Assembly: GCA_001970955.1 (NCBI GenBank)
Contig: MPUH01000315.1
Location: 1-64,000 of the forward strand
From: Stentor coeruleus
Lineage: Eukaryota; Ciliophora; Heterotrichea; Heterotrichida; Stentoridae
DNA: 64,000 bases
Reading direction: 5' to 3'
The notes under the pieces were generated by a model, which was not told the DNA's origin, did not search any database, and saw only the letters and a list, made by a program, of their open reading frames with translations. The translations under genes were made by a program, and so were the position numbers. Position 1 is the first letter of the stretch. The number at the start of each line of letters is the position of its first letter. This document shows positions 28,809 to 39,200 of the stretch, in pieces.

Positions 28809-30638
28809 TTAAAGGCATCCACAACAACAACTTTTATGATCCTTATCTTTATGCTCTTTCATAAACTCTTGTAATGGTTCAGGAGCAAACTGAGTCTTAG
28901 CTATATGAAGTCTTTCATCAATTAAATATGCTTGAATAATTGTATCACAAGCCATTTCATAAACGCTCATAAAAAGTCCAGAAACAGTATAAGCAATAAG
29001 AGCAAATACACAAGTTGGTGCAACTGGTGACTGAATATCATCTTTCCAAGGATCATAATTCGTGATAATATAAAAGCCAATTAATGAAGTGACAATAGTA
29101 ATAAAAATCTTACCAATAATCTTGAAAATATCCCCAATAGCTCCAAGTGCTGCAAATCTTAAAGCATTTTCTACTATAAGAGTAAAAGCATTTTTAGCCG
29201 CTATACAAAAACTGTCTCCAGTAAGGGCAATTTGAATATAAGCATTTTTATCAATAAATTTAATAAACCTTTCAAAACAGTCTACATAGCATTGAATACA
29301 TCTACAAGTCCATTTTATCATTAAATTCCCTTCAAAACCAGCTTTGTATAATTTTTCTTTAATATACCATAATAGGAATTTGATAAAACGAACAAAACTT
29401 AATAATAAAGATCCAAAAGCTAATGAACCTAAATGATATCTTATAGAGTAATAGGCTGATTTAGTTATTGCGTGAATACCTGAAGTATTTCTTGAAAAGT
29501 ACCAAATGCTAACGGTACAAGCTATGATAAATTGAGTTAGAGCGATTTTCATTGAGTTGATCCAGAGAATGCCGACTATTTCAAAGTATAAAGAATTGCG
29601 AGTACTTTTGTCCCAGTCGATTTTCGCTACTACTGAGTCACCATCTTTAAGTTTTCCAGAAGAGTATATGAAAATTAGCGCTAAGATCCAGTAGACGTAA
29701 AAACCAAAGGAAAGGCAAAACATTATTATTGGGACAAAAATCACACTAGGCATGTCTTTAAGGAATATTGCCCCTGATTTCATAATAGCAATAGCTAGTT
29801 GTATTCTTCTATACATAAAAATCAATATAATGATAAAAAGAGCTACAACACAATAAATAATAACAGCAGCGATATTCAAAGCATCTTTTGTTTTTTTCTT
29901 TTCCTTTGATCCATACTTATCTTCTGCAATTTTATCAATATATATACCAAAAAATATAATCGCAGCCAAAGTTGCTATAATACTTACCCATAACACCACC
30001 CCAACACAATATCTCATCAATAAAAGGTAAACTATAGACACAATAACCGAAACCCCAAGGACAATTAAAATTGCAGTCCAACACCTCCACACATCAGCAA
30101 TCCAATCTTCAATACCATTAACATAAACATCATCTAAAACATCATCAAAATAATCAGAACTTGGATCTGGTAAACAAAATCTTTTCCATATCCCTGTTGA
30201 TTCATATGTTTCAATATTTGCTTTATAAATATCCCCTGATGTATCCATAAGTGTAAAAATATCAGTACTTTCATCAGCACAACGAACTTGTTCATTACTA
30301 TATCCTTTTACAGCATCATTATCATCATCTGGACAACTTTTTAAGCAAATACGATATTTTGTATAGTTGCTTATTGAATCCCTTATCCCAGCTGCTGGGT
30401 AATAAAGGTATTTATAGTCTTCAGTATTACGGTCTGGACGGCCACATTGAAAACCTGAAGAATCATAAGGGTAAATTATTAGATCTGGATCTCCGTTTGA
30501 AAAACCTATTATGCCTATTGTTATCATTGCAATAAAGAAACAGGTGAAAATTAGACAAAAGAGTATGTCTGTACATCGACGATGAGGAACTGGACCATCT
30601 CTTAGCTCTTCGCTAACTATTGACTTGTACTCAGACAT
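28809..30638 (-). CDS. SLC44: Choline-transporter-like protein, SLC44/CTL family (609 aa)
   Basis: CTL proteins carry choline or related amines across the plasma, lysosomal or mitochondrial membrane. The N-terminus has the family hallmark RRCTDILFCLIFTCFF followed by GFSNGDPDLIIYPYDSSG and a large cysteine-containing extracellular loop (residues about 55-185). About ten membrane segments follow. The C-terminal region contains FERFIKFIDKNAYIQIALTG and SFCIAAKNAFTLIVENALRF, the best conserved CTL signature. The tail ends in a cysteine cluster (SCCCGCL), a likely palmitoylation site. There are no introns. Family membership is firm; substrate is not known. Confidence 0.94.
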   Translation of the reverse strand: MSEYKSIVSEELRDGPVPHRRCTDILFCLIFTCFFIAMITIGIIGFSNGDPDLIIYPYDSSGFQCGRPDRNTEDYKYLYYPAAGIRDSISNYTKYRICLKSCPDDDNDAVKGYSNEQVRCADESTDIFTLMDTSGDIYKANIETYESTGIWKRFCLPDPSSDYFDDVLDDVYVNGIEDWIADVWRCWTAILIVLGVSVIVSIVYLLLMRYCVGVVLWVSIIATLAAIIFFGIYIDKIAEDKYGSKEKKKTKDALNIAAVIIYCVVALFIIILIFMYRRIQLAIAIMKSGAIFLKDMPSVIFVPIIMFCLSFGFYVYWILALIFIYSSGKLKDGDSVVAKIDWDKSTRNSLYFEIVGILWINSMKIALTQFIIACTVSIWYFSRNTSGIHAITKSAYYSIRYHLGSLAFGSLLLSFVRFIKFLLWYIKEKLYKAGFEGNLMIKWTCRCIQCYVDCFERFIKFIDKNAYIQIALTGDSFCIAAKNAFTLIVENALRFAALGAIGDIFKIIGKIFITIVTSLIGFYIITNYDPWKDDIQSPVAPTCVFALIAYTVSGLFMSVYEMACDTIIQAYLIDERLHIAKTQFAPEPLQEFMKEHKDKDHKSCCCGCL

Positions 30639-31172
30639 TTTTTCTACCGAAATTTTGGCAGAAAAAATAATGGAGAAATTTTAGCGTGATATGAATTGTG
30701 TTGGAAACTTATGACTTTTGATAGTTTGTTGAGGTAGGAGTTATTAAATATATTCATGATTGTATTAATAGTTAAATAGTTTAAAATTTTTAAATTGTTG
30801 TTGTAATTTTTGAGTTAAAATAAGGTTATTAGATAAGATTATTAGAATTTAGACTTGTTTAATGTGTGATTTATTGTAGAAAAATATTGTGAATATTTAA
30901 AACCCTTCTCAACTACAACAGCCAATCAATAATTTTATATACATTTTAATTAATTTTTCAATCAACTCTACACAAATCAACCTTATAAAAAAAACACACT
31001 CATGAACATCATCATTCGACCCCTTTAACCATTATCCATCATCATTTACCAAATTTCTAACTCCTCCCCCTTATTAAATTTTTTAAAACCCATTATCTCC
31101 CATAAATTTCCAATAAATTGGCTCATATTTCTCAATCCTCCCATCTAATTTAATTTCATAAATATATCTCAA
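30639..31172. other. Intergenic between divergent genes; composition switches in the middle
   Basis: The left half (5' of the minus-strand CTL gene) is G/T-rich on the plus strand. From about 30900 it becomes C/A-rich up to the next plus-strand ATG. It must hold both promoters. I see no clear TATA-like or repeated motif. Confidence 0.5.
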
Positions 31173-31715
31173 ATGGAAAAAAGGCTGAAATTAAATTGTC
31201 TAGCTCTCATCATGAAAAAAAACCTCCTTCGCTCTTTCCTCAACTGGAAACTAACCCTGCCTCTAATTTCAGCTTTAAAAAAGTACAAAAAGCTGAAACA
31301 ATATACATCCAAAATTCTAAAAACCCGGCATATTCCTAACATAAAAATCCAAAAAAGCGAAAACAAACGATACGACAGCTCAGGTAAATTTTCAACTCAG
31401 CATACTGAGCTTTTTAGAACCAAAACAGGAGGATTTTCACGTATCAACATCTGCCGATCGAACTCTGGTTGTAGGTCGCAAAAATCTCGTCCACCATCAG
31501 GTCGATATCAAGAAAAAACTCAAGAACATGCAACTGAAAACGAATATGAGACTTTTACATTCCAAAACCCTTTAAAAAAAGCTTCTAAACCTATAAGACC
31601 TGTTAAAAATATCAAATCTAAATCAAAGGATAGCGAAGAAATAGCGATTGTATCAAGCAATTCTCTTTTAGGAGAAATTAAACTGCAGAATTATTATAAG
31701 GATATAGATAGTTAA
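31173..31715 (+). CDS. Basic protein of unknown function (180 aa)
   Basis: An uninterrupted frame from ATG to TAA. The N-terminal 60 residues are helical and rich in Leu and Lys (LLRSFLNWKLTLPLISALKK). The rest is low-complexity, basic and Ser-rich, probably disordered. A second in-frame Met lies at residue 14. It is followed after 63 nt by a coiled-coil gene on the same strand, and the two share a basic, Ser-rich style. I do not recognise the family. Confidence 0.6.
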   Translation: MEKRLKLNCLALIMKKNLLRSFLNWKLTLPLISALKKYKKLKQYTSKILKTRHIPNIKIQKSENKRYDSSGKFSTQHTELFRTKTGGFSRINICRSNSGCRSQKSRPPSGRYQEKTQEHATENEYETFTFQNPLKKASKPIRPVKNIKSKSKDSEEIAIVSSNSLLGEIKLQNYYKDIDS

Positions 31716-31778
31716 GATATTGTCATATAATTTTATGGTTTTAATTAGAGTTGAAATGATTTTTGATTTATATTTTAA

Positions 31779-33215
31779 ATGTCGACGGTGTCGAAATATT
31801 GGGATAAGTATAGGGAAAGACATAGGTCTGAGAGTATTGAGAAAACTGATACTGCGAAACTTGCTAGTGATAAACAAGCGTATATTTCGTTTTTAGAGGT
31901 ACAGCTGGAGAGAGTTACCCAGACTGTTTTGACTACTCAAGGTTTTAATGATCGTATAGAATCTTTGCAAACTCAGTTAAATTCTTCTGACGATAAAATC
32001 ATAAACCTTACCCGACTAGTAAAACTTCAGCAAACTTTCGCTGAAGGCCAAGAAGAAGAAATAAACAATTTGAAAAAAGCTTTAGGAAGCGGGCTCGAGC
32101 TCAAGCCAGCTTCTTCAAACATAAACACTCTAGAACGTCGATTTCAGTCCATAGAAGAACGTCTAGACATGCAGAAAATCAAAGACCCAACCTCAAAATA
32201 CGAAGACTTCGTCTCAGAAATCAACTCAGCCTTAAAAACAACAGAAAACAAAATCACTGACCTCCTAAGCAAAGTAACTGAAGAAATGGAAAGCAAGCAA
32301 AAAAAGTATCAAAGAACAATAGAAAATTCCCTTCAACAATATACAGACGAACTTAATACAAACTATAAAGACTTATCTTTAAAACTTTCAAAAGCTGAAT
32401 CAAATCTTGATATAAAATCAAGAAAATCTCCAGAATTCGAAAACAGTAGGTCTTTATCAAAAAAAGCTTATTCAGAAGATCAGGAACAATATTATCAATT
32501 AAATGATAGAATGGGTGCATGTGAGAAATCTATAAAAGACTTGGAACAATTTTTAGTTGCTGTAGCTGAAGAAGTAAAAAAAGTTGAAGAGCAGCATTTG
32601 GATACTTCAGATATTGAGTATAGAATAGGTGAGAAACTGAATTTTAAAGTAGAAAAACTGGCTGGACTTGTGAAGAAAGCACTTGGGCAGAGGAAGGAGG
32701 TAAGAAAATCTCATGAGAAATCTGCTGAGAAAATTGAAGTCAGCCCAGAATCGAAAGAATCCCCAAAGTTCCCTAATACGCATCCATCTGCGGCTAGGAG
32801 TTTTCAAGATGACCCAAAGCTTAGATTAAAAAGCAAAGAATCAGAGTCTTCAAATTCTAGAGAAAGGTCGAAATCTCCGAAATCCATAACACCAAGACAG
32901 AAAAAATCAGGTTCATCAAGCAGAACTCCAAAATCTAAACATTCTAATTCCTCTAGTCGTACACCAAAATCAATAAAATCCCCATCTCCAAATACAACAC
33001 CTCCAAATAGAAAAAAAAACCTAAGCCCAGTTCCCAAAGCCTCTTTAAAATCTAAAACCATTGAAACTAGTCTTAAGCAAAAAATCAAAAATAAAGACTT
33101 TGAAGATAAAAAGCAGAATTTCAAAAAAGAAGAAAAAAAGAAACCCAAGAAAAAACTTGAAAATAAATCTAAACTCGATAAACTATATCAAGAACTTTCA
33201 GGCAAGACCTTATAG
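31779..33215 (+). CDS. Coiled-coil protein with basic KSP-rich tail (478 aa)
   Basis: Residues about 25-310 are heptad-rich coiled coil (for example AYISFLEVQLERVTQTVLTT and LERRFQSIEERLDMQKIKD). From about 330 the protein is disordered and very basic with many Ser-Pro and Lys-Ser pairs (KSPSPNTTPPNRKKNLSP), a style seen in phosphorylated microtubule- or cortex-associated proteins. There is no motor, membrane or enzyme domain. Its stop lies 36 nt from the convergent PP2C stop. The function is unknown; a cytoskeletal role is inference from composition. Confidence 0.75.
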   Translation: MSTVSKYWDKYRERHRSESIEKTDTAKLASDKQAYISFLEVQLERVTQTVLTTQGFNDRIESLQTQLNSSDDKIINLTRLVKLQQTFAEGQEEEINNLKKALGSGLELKPASSNINTLERRFQSIEERLDMQKIKDPTSKYEDFVSEINSALKTTENKITDLLSKVTEEMESKQKKYQRTIENSLQQYTDELNTNYKDLSLKLSKAESNLDIKSRKSPEFENSRSLSKKAYSEDQEQYYQLNDRMGACEKSIKDLEQFLVAVAEEVKKVEEQHLDTSDIEYRIGEKLNFKVEKLAGLVKKALGQRKEVRKSHEKSAEKIEVSPESKESPKFPNTHPSAARSFQDDPKLRLKSKESESSNSRERSKSPKSITPRQKKSGSSSRTPKSKHSNSSSRTPKSIKSPSPNTTPPNRKKNLSPVPKASLKSKTIETSLKQKIKNKDFEDKKQNFKKEEKKKPKKKLENKSKLDKLYQELSGKTL

Positions 33216-33251
33216 AAAATAATTAACCTTATAAACAAATAAATGCTTAAC

Positions 33252-34379
33252 TTATCTATCAGAGTCTAAGAAAACACAGATACAAGTAATATCATCAATG
33301 GATTCTTCTTCTTTTCTCCAACATTCATCAGCATTTCTAACCAGTATATGACATATTGGATCTGGGTCTTTAGTCTTGGCAAGTGTTGATGTAGTTCTTA
33401 CTATATCATTGTTTGATAGGAATTCAAAAAGCCCATCACTACCTAGGACAATGAACTTATCACATGGTTGCAAATTATGCTCGATGATTTCTGGTGTGGA
33501 AATCACCCCAATAGATGCTGCTACAGAGTCACCTAAAGATCGAGACATGGCAATACCTGGGTAATCTAAATTGCTTATCCACACCCTTGGAGGACCATAA
33601 GGCCTTCCATCATCATCAGTAAAAGCTTCAACACGACCTCCATGGCTTTGAATTCTAACCCTTTCATCCTGTAAGTCAGGTTTATGATCTCTTGATAAAG
33701 CAAGAGGAACCCATTTTTTCCCATCAATTTTACCTAGCACTGCTCTTGAATCCCCAACATTAGCACAAATTATAATATCATCAAGTATTAAAACCAGTAC
33801 CATTGTTGATCCACTAAAACTTGTATCAAATTTGCTCCTAAGTATTTCAGCTTGAAGTCGATCAACACATGTCAGAATTGATTGCTTTGGATTCTGAATA
33901 AAAGAGTTATCATTTGTAAACAAAACTGGTAGACGATCTTTGATAAAGCTAGAAATTTCTTTACCATATTGTCCATGTCCATCAAAAACACCAAATAAGT
34001 GGCAATTTGGATGGCCTAAGAAATTTTCTATAGCAATCATCGAGTCTTGGTTGACTTTTTTAGGCATGTCAGGAGACATACCTGTTTTAGAAAAATACCC
34101 GACTTTTATTTTCCTTCGTGGCTGGGTATGCTTTCCTGGGGGAATTAATTCTGTGGAACTTGCTCTTCTATGGGCGCTTTTTTGGATTTTAGATGCATCG
34201 GATAGGTTTTTTGGACTTTTTGGCATGAAAGGTTCTGCAATTTTTCCTTTTGCATCTAATGCTGCATTATGAGCTTTTGATTTAGATTGGACTGGAGAAT
34301 GAATAACTTCAGTTTTTTTTGTCCCTGATCCATTTGTATGCAACCGTGGAACGTTGTGATTAATTTTTTTTGAGTCCAT
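33252..34379 (-). CDS. PP2C-family protein phosphatase (375 aa)
   Basis: PPM/PP2C enzymes are Mn/Mg-dependent Ser/Thr phosphatases. The protein has a basic, Ser-rich N-terminal extension of about 100 residues and then the catalytic domain. Motifs seen are NQDSM, FGVFDGHGQYG near residue 130 (metal-binding Asp-Gly), ICANVGDSRAVLG near 205, LSRDHKPDLQDE, MSRSLGD near 280 and VLGSDGLFEFLSNNDIV near 315, then DDITCICVFL at the end. All metal-ligand aspartates appear to be kept, so it should be active. The length is typical. There is no lipid-anchor motif. The gene has no introns. Confidence 0.95.
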   Translation of the reverse strand: MDSKKINHNVPRLHTNGSGTKKTEVIHSPVQSKSKAHNAALDAKGKIAEPFMPKSPKNLSDASKIQKSAHRRASSTELIPPGKHTQPRRKIKVGYFSKTGMSPDMPKKVNQDSMIAIENFLGHPNCHLFGVFDGHGQYGKEISSFIKDRLPVLFTNDNSFIQNPKQSILTCVDRLQAEILRSKFDTSFSGSTMVLVLILDDIIICANVGDSRAVLGKIDGKKWVPLALSRDHKPDLQDERVRIQSHGGRVEAFTDDDGRPYGPPRVWISNLDYPGIAMSRSLGDSVAASIGVISTPEIIEHNLQPCDKFIVLGSDGLFEFLSNNDIVRTTSTLAKTKDPDPICHILVRNADECWRKEEESIDDITCICVFLDSDR

Positions 34380-34905
34380 TAAACCTAAGTATTAGCAATG
34401 TATTTGAAAGGTTTAAGATTTAAATATGCATAGTATGATGTTAGGCTTTCTAATATGATTTAGAATTTATCTAAGATATTAAATGAATAAATTACAGCTA
34501 CACAAATCAAAAATAGTAAATAATCATTAACCATAATATAAATCCTATTTTTTTTTTCTAATTGATCTTTATTCTTTATCTATTTATCCTAACTGATTTG
34601 ACTGTTAAAGATTTTATGTTGTAAATATATGATGAATCAATTTCCAAGAGAAAAGCCTTAACGATTTTTTTATTTGATTATTATGCTCAGCTAGTATAAT
34701 AAAATAACCGTTTCTAAAATTATCTTTATACTTTTGTTTTTGAAAAATAATTATTTGTTTATATTTTATCGAAATGCTTTGTGGATGATATTATAATCAA
34801 TCACTAAGGAAAATTCTTTATTTATATTATACCACTATATTTCCTCCTATAAAATATCCTAATAATCAGCATTTCTATTATAAACTCTACATTAAAAATA
34901 TCTAC
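34380..34905. other. Intergenic, no feature seen
   Basis: 5' flank of the PP2C gene and 3' flank of the HTH gene. AT-rich, with no open frame or repeat noticed. Confidence 0.5.
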
Positions 34906-35814
34906 TCACGGAAATGTCTTTTCTTGCATAGTAAAAACATGAAAAACCTTATTTTCAAAATTCCTAACCCAATTTTGTATCAAATGCACTGTTTTCCCCG
35001 CACATGAAGCCGCAAGTTTAATATCTTTAGTTATATAATAATCTTCCAAAATCTGTCTTTTCGTTACTGAATCAGCCTCATCATCAGATTCTACAGCTCT
35101 ATTTTCATTTATAGGTTTATGATTAATCAAATTTTCATAACAAGATATAACACATTCTTTACTACACTCATATTTACTTGTAACTTGGCTCATATTTTTA
35201 ACCCTCACATATTCTAAAGCAATTTGTCTCAAGTCTTCTCTATTAAAATAAGCTTTTTTTCTACTCATATCTCCAATATAATGACGAACTTGATCTTCAT
35301 TCATGTTTAAAGACCGTGCTATTGAAGTTAATGAATGTCCAGAGTCAATCAGCGAAGTAATTCTTTTTTTCATTTGTCTTGAGCTTTCAGCTTTATCAGG
35401 ATTATACCTTCTCCATTCATTCCAACTATGGACAATCTCAGCACTTGGCAAATCAAAAAGGGCAACGATTTTACCAACCTGTACTCCTTTTGTATATAAA
35501 ATAATACTTTTCGCTTTAACTTCACTTTCATCTTCTTCATCTTTAGTCTCAATATCATCTATTTTCCCTGTGTTTAAGAATTTCAACACCTGCTCGTCAA
35601 GGGAAAACACTTTGTGAGCGGATTCAAAACCCTCAGTTTCGATGTAATTTTTTATTTTATTAGCCACTTTAGCAAAAAATGGGGTATTTTCATATCTCAC
35701 TAAACTAGTAAAAGCTTCAACTTTTTCAGTTGGTTCATTAAGAAGTTTGCATGTCCTTTTAACTCCTAAGCACAAAGCGCATAAGCCAATATGTTTTGCT
35801 TCTAAGTCCTGCAT
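34906..35814 (-). CDS. Protein with four helix-turn-helix-like units (302 aa)
   Basis: Four consecutive segments have the length and spacing of homeodomain-like or transposase-type helix-turn-helix units: residues about 100-137 (GVQVGKIVALFDLPSAEIVH), 148-182 (SLTSIARSLNMNEDQVRHYI), 194-229 (MSQVTSKYECSKECVISCYE) and 251-288 (IKLAASCAGKTVHLIQNWVR). The second fits best. The first 95 residues are helical with a small cysteine pair (CALC). No nuclease or transposase catalytic domain is present. It may be a host DNA-binding protein, perhaps derived from a transposase. It is the only intact gene in the window that ends in TGA; all others end in TAA or TAG. Reading through that TGA would add about 27 codons to a TAA. 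Function unknown. Confidence 0.6.
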   Translation of the reverse strand: MQDLEAKHIGLCALCLGVKRTCKLLNEPTEKVEAFTSLVRYENTPFFAKVANKIKNYIETEGFESAHKVFSLDEQVLKFLNTGKIDDIETKDEEDESEVKAKSIILYTKGVQVGKIVALFDLPSAEIVHSWNEWRRYNPDKAESSRQMKKRITSLIDSGHSLTSIARSLNMNEDQVRHYIGDMSRKKAYFNREDLRQIALEYVRVKNMSQVTSKYECSKECVISCYENLINHKPINENRAVESDDEADSVTKRQILEDYYITKDIKLAASCAGKTVHLIQNWVRNFENKVFHVFTMQEKTFP

Positions 35815-36093
35815 CCCCCCTAAATAAATTATTATTTTCTAAAATATATAAATATTTTACTCTAAGTATAAGTTTCACATATAGGATTTTTTTATCTACT
35901 AACATTTTTCCAAAGCATACATAGTCCCTAGCCAAGATACTAATACTCTGCCTACACAAAAATTTACCCAAACCCTAATCTTCAATCACAATACAAAACT
36001 ATATCAAAAACCAACCAAAAACTTATGATTTCTACAACATAATTTCCAAACTAAGATAACAACCGCATAATAAATAATAACAACACAAATAGA
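35815..36093. other. Intergenic, no feature seen
   Basis: 5' flank of the four-HTH gene. No open frame on either strand that looks like a gene. Confidence 0.45.
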
Positions 36094-36222
36094 AGTTAAA
36101 GTTGGTGATAGTTAAGGTGGCATGGTTTAAACCTTGTCTAATCGAGATTTATTTGTCTTACGATCTCTTTTTTTGGGCAGATTCGGTACGTTAAACCACT
36201 ATTGTCGCTGGTTATGTGACTT
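36094..36222 (-). repeat. Dispersed ~129-bp repeat, copy B (inverted relative to copy A)
   Basis: The reverse complement of this segment aligns end to end with 18023-18151. Shared blocks include gtcacataaccagcgacaat and taccgaatctgcccaaa. On the plus strand it begins agttaaagttggtgatagtt. It lies about 64 nt upstream of the start of the large secreted-protein gene, so it could affect that promoter. Confidence 0.75.
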
Positions 36223-36285
36223 ACACAAATAGAACTTCCTATATAAAATGTTAATCTTTAAGTAGTTAATAATTACAAAACGGAT

Positions 36286-39200
36286 ATGCGGATTTTTATA
36301 GCTTTGTTTGCATATGCTTATGCTGCTGATTTTATAGTCCAAGATGCTTCATATGCTGAAGAAGTTGAGTGTCAAGAATATTTTTGTGACTACTGTGAAT
36401 CTACAAGCGCATATAGGGTGTATGCAGATGTTTTCGAACTTCCAGGGTTTTTAATGTCTTCATCAGTGTTACTTCAAACCATGGTTGAAGAAATAAAAGA
36501 GTATGTCCAAGGAACTTTTACAGTAGCTGTAAGCGAAAAATATTTATGCATTGAAGTGAGTGAAATAGTTTCAGGCCCAACAATCCCCGATATGTACAAC
36601 GATCTCTTAGAATTAGACTTAGAAACTTCTCACCGGGTCATAGAAAGTTTTACACGCAATACAGGGAATATAATCCTAAGCCGTAGTGAAAGGGCTGGTA
36701 AAGGTGCTATTTGGGAAGAGTTACGTGTTCATTATTCTGAAGTCCTCAGTGAGTTAACTTATATAAACCTAAAAGAGATATGGGAAATAATAAACCGAGG
36801 TGAACAACTAGTAAAATACTTTGGTACAATTGATCTTCCTGGAGGTGGTGAGTTTATAATATCCAATGCTTATTCAAGAACCCCTTATTCAGACTTTACC
36901 ATAAAAGCTTATAGTTATCATGAATACATAGGTTTAATTGCTGAAAAGTATTTCTGTCCAGTTTTTACTAGTCCTCGAGGCCTTTCATCAGTACTTTTAT
37001 TAACCCCACAAGCTGCAGAGTTTCATTATGACTATGAATTAGGTACTTTTGAACTTGTTGATGCTATTTTTATTGCTAAAGTCCCAAGTTTTAGCTGGGC
37101 TCCTGACCTTGTTTCATCTGAAGCTGCAGCTCATTTACAGATTACTGAAGTGAATAGTGTTTGTACTTTGAATATTGAAGGTATTACAACCCAAGGTTAT
37201 GAATATATAATGTATTTAACTGAAGATAACTATCAAGTTGACTTGAAAATCATACAAGAAATGACTTTGGTGGACTTACAACTAATTCTTGAAGGGTTTT
37301 ATGTCGAAAGCTTCCCATTAGTCCCACTTTATGAGAGTTTTACAGATTTAATAGAAAGGATATACAAAATAATTCTTTATGTGCCAACATTGAATATAAA
37401 ATACTTGCCTGAGCCTGAAATCAAGCTTATAAGCGAAGGGGAAATTACAGAAAAAGGTGACTGTTGGATTATTGGTTTAATACTAAGAGATAATACTGTT
37501 ATAAAAAGTTCATTTTTACTAGAAAATGTTACAGATTCAGCTATGAGCTCATTACTTGATACAACTGCTGAATCTGGTTGGGTTGAATGGAACACCCAAA
37601 GCATGATCAACAACGATACAACCTACACTTTCGGTATTTTCTTTTATTCCGGGACTTTTTCTGGAGTTTATTTCCCCAATAGTTTCTTCCTCACATCCCC
37701 AGCTGAGCAAACTTTCCTATCAGACCTTTTCAATATAGACCAATTCCATAAAATAGCCTTAATCGAACCTTTAAGCCAAGCATATTATCAAGGTACTTTA
37801 AATATAACTTTTGATTTTACCGATTATATGATTATCAATTTCAATCTAACACAAATTGATGAATTCATATCAGTATTTGCTGGACTCTGTGAAAAACCTT
37901 GGTCTAGTCCTTATGATATGGAAGGTTTATATGTTTCTACTATGTTATTACAATGGCAAGTTGAATTAGAGGCTATTGATGATCAGTCTAATCTTTGTGA
38001 ATGTTATTTTGAATGTGAAATTGGACAAGCATGTTGGCCTGGGACATGTGAATTGATTATAGATACTGAATATTTAGTTGATAATGTTTTAGAACTTGCG
38101 ATGAATCCTATTGATACAGATACTGTGTTTAAGATAATTTTTAAGACTGACCCGACTGTATTGTCTGAGTGTTTTGAGTTCTTGTCAACAGTGAATATTG
38201 AATTGACTAGTGATGGGAAGAAATTCAAAAGTCAAGGAACGTTATTTGAAGTACCAGGGAAAATATATGCTGATATATTAGCAGATCCTCAGTTTATGGT
38301 TGTAAATTTAGCTCCTTTTTACTTGGCTATGGGGAATATCTGGGTTTTTAATACAACTTCTGATCTTCAGGCTATTATTTTAGTTGAACCAGGCTATTTG
38401 TATGGAAACCTTACAGCCACAGTGCAGTTTTGGGACATGGTAGATGAACTTGTTATGGATCTCGATGAAAATTTATTACAATTCACCATAACCGGTGCTC
38501 CTTTTCTTGGTATTTTCAACATGACTATTGAAGTTGAAGTCCAAGTCCAACCAAATATCCAAAACTCTCCAGCTATCGCTTATTCTAACATCCTTCAAAG
38601 CGATCTAGATAGTCTAACTTCTTTAGTCCAAAGCGAATTCCTCCAACTAGTACAAAAAGGTATTATTGCTTTAAACATAAGTAAAAATTTTGCTGATGAA
38701 GCTAATCTATCAATTGAACAACCAAATTGCACATGTGATAAAATTACTCGTTGTAGTACTCCTTTAGTCAGTTATTGTACTCAATATTCATATGGAGTTG
38801 AATGTCTTTCTAATTCGACAAATTGTGAAAGTGTATCTTCAACATGTATTTCAACAACAATTTATTGTTTAGAAGAAATTACTACATGTACTGAATGGGC
38901 TAAAAACATGCCAAATACATGTAAAAATTATGAGACAGTCTGTACATCTTCATTAGAAGTTTGTGATAAATGGGATGATCAATGCTCTGGAGAAATTCAA
39001 GGGATTTGTAATAGTTTTTCTATAACTGGAATTGATGATTGTATACAAGTTGCTTATAAATGTAATGAGAATGAATACCCTGATATAGAATGTGAGGAAC
39101 AATGTTTGTATGAAAACTTTTTGTATGAAGAGGATTTGATAAGAGCAGAAATGTATGAAGAAGCTTATGAATTGACAGCTACTGAGTTGCAAGGGTTTTT

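Noticed and set aside
32804-33148. A 114-codon minus-strand frame
   Set aside because: Antisense shadow of the Ser/Lys-rich tail of the coiled-coil gene.
34906-34908. TGA read as tryptophan (Blepharisma-type code)
   Set aside because: More than 30 long frames are uninterrupted using only TGG for Trp. If TGA coded for Trp they should often contain it.
36101-36222. tRNA-like A-box text in the dispersed repeat
   Set aside because: I could not fold a cloverleaf or find a convincing B box, so no tRNA is called.
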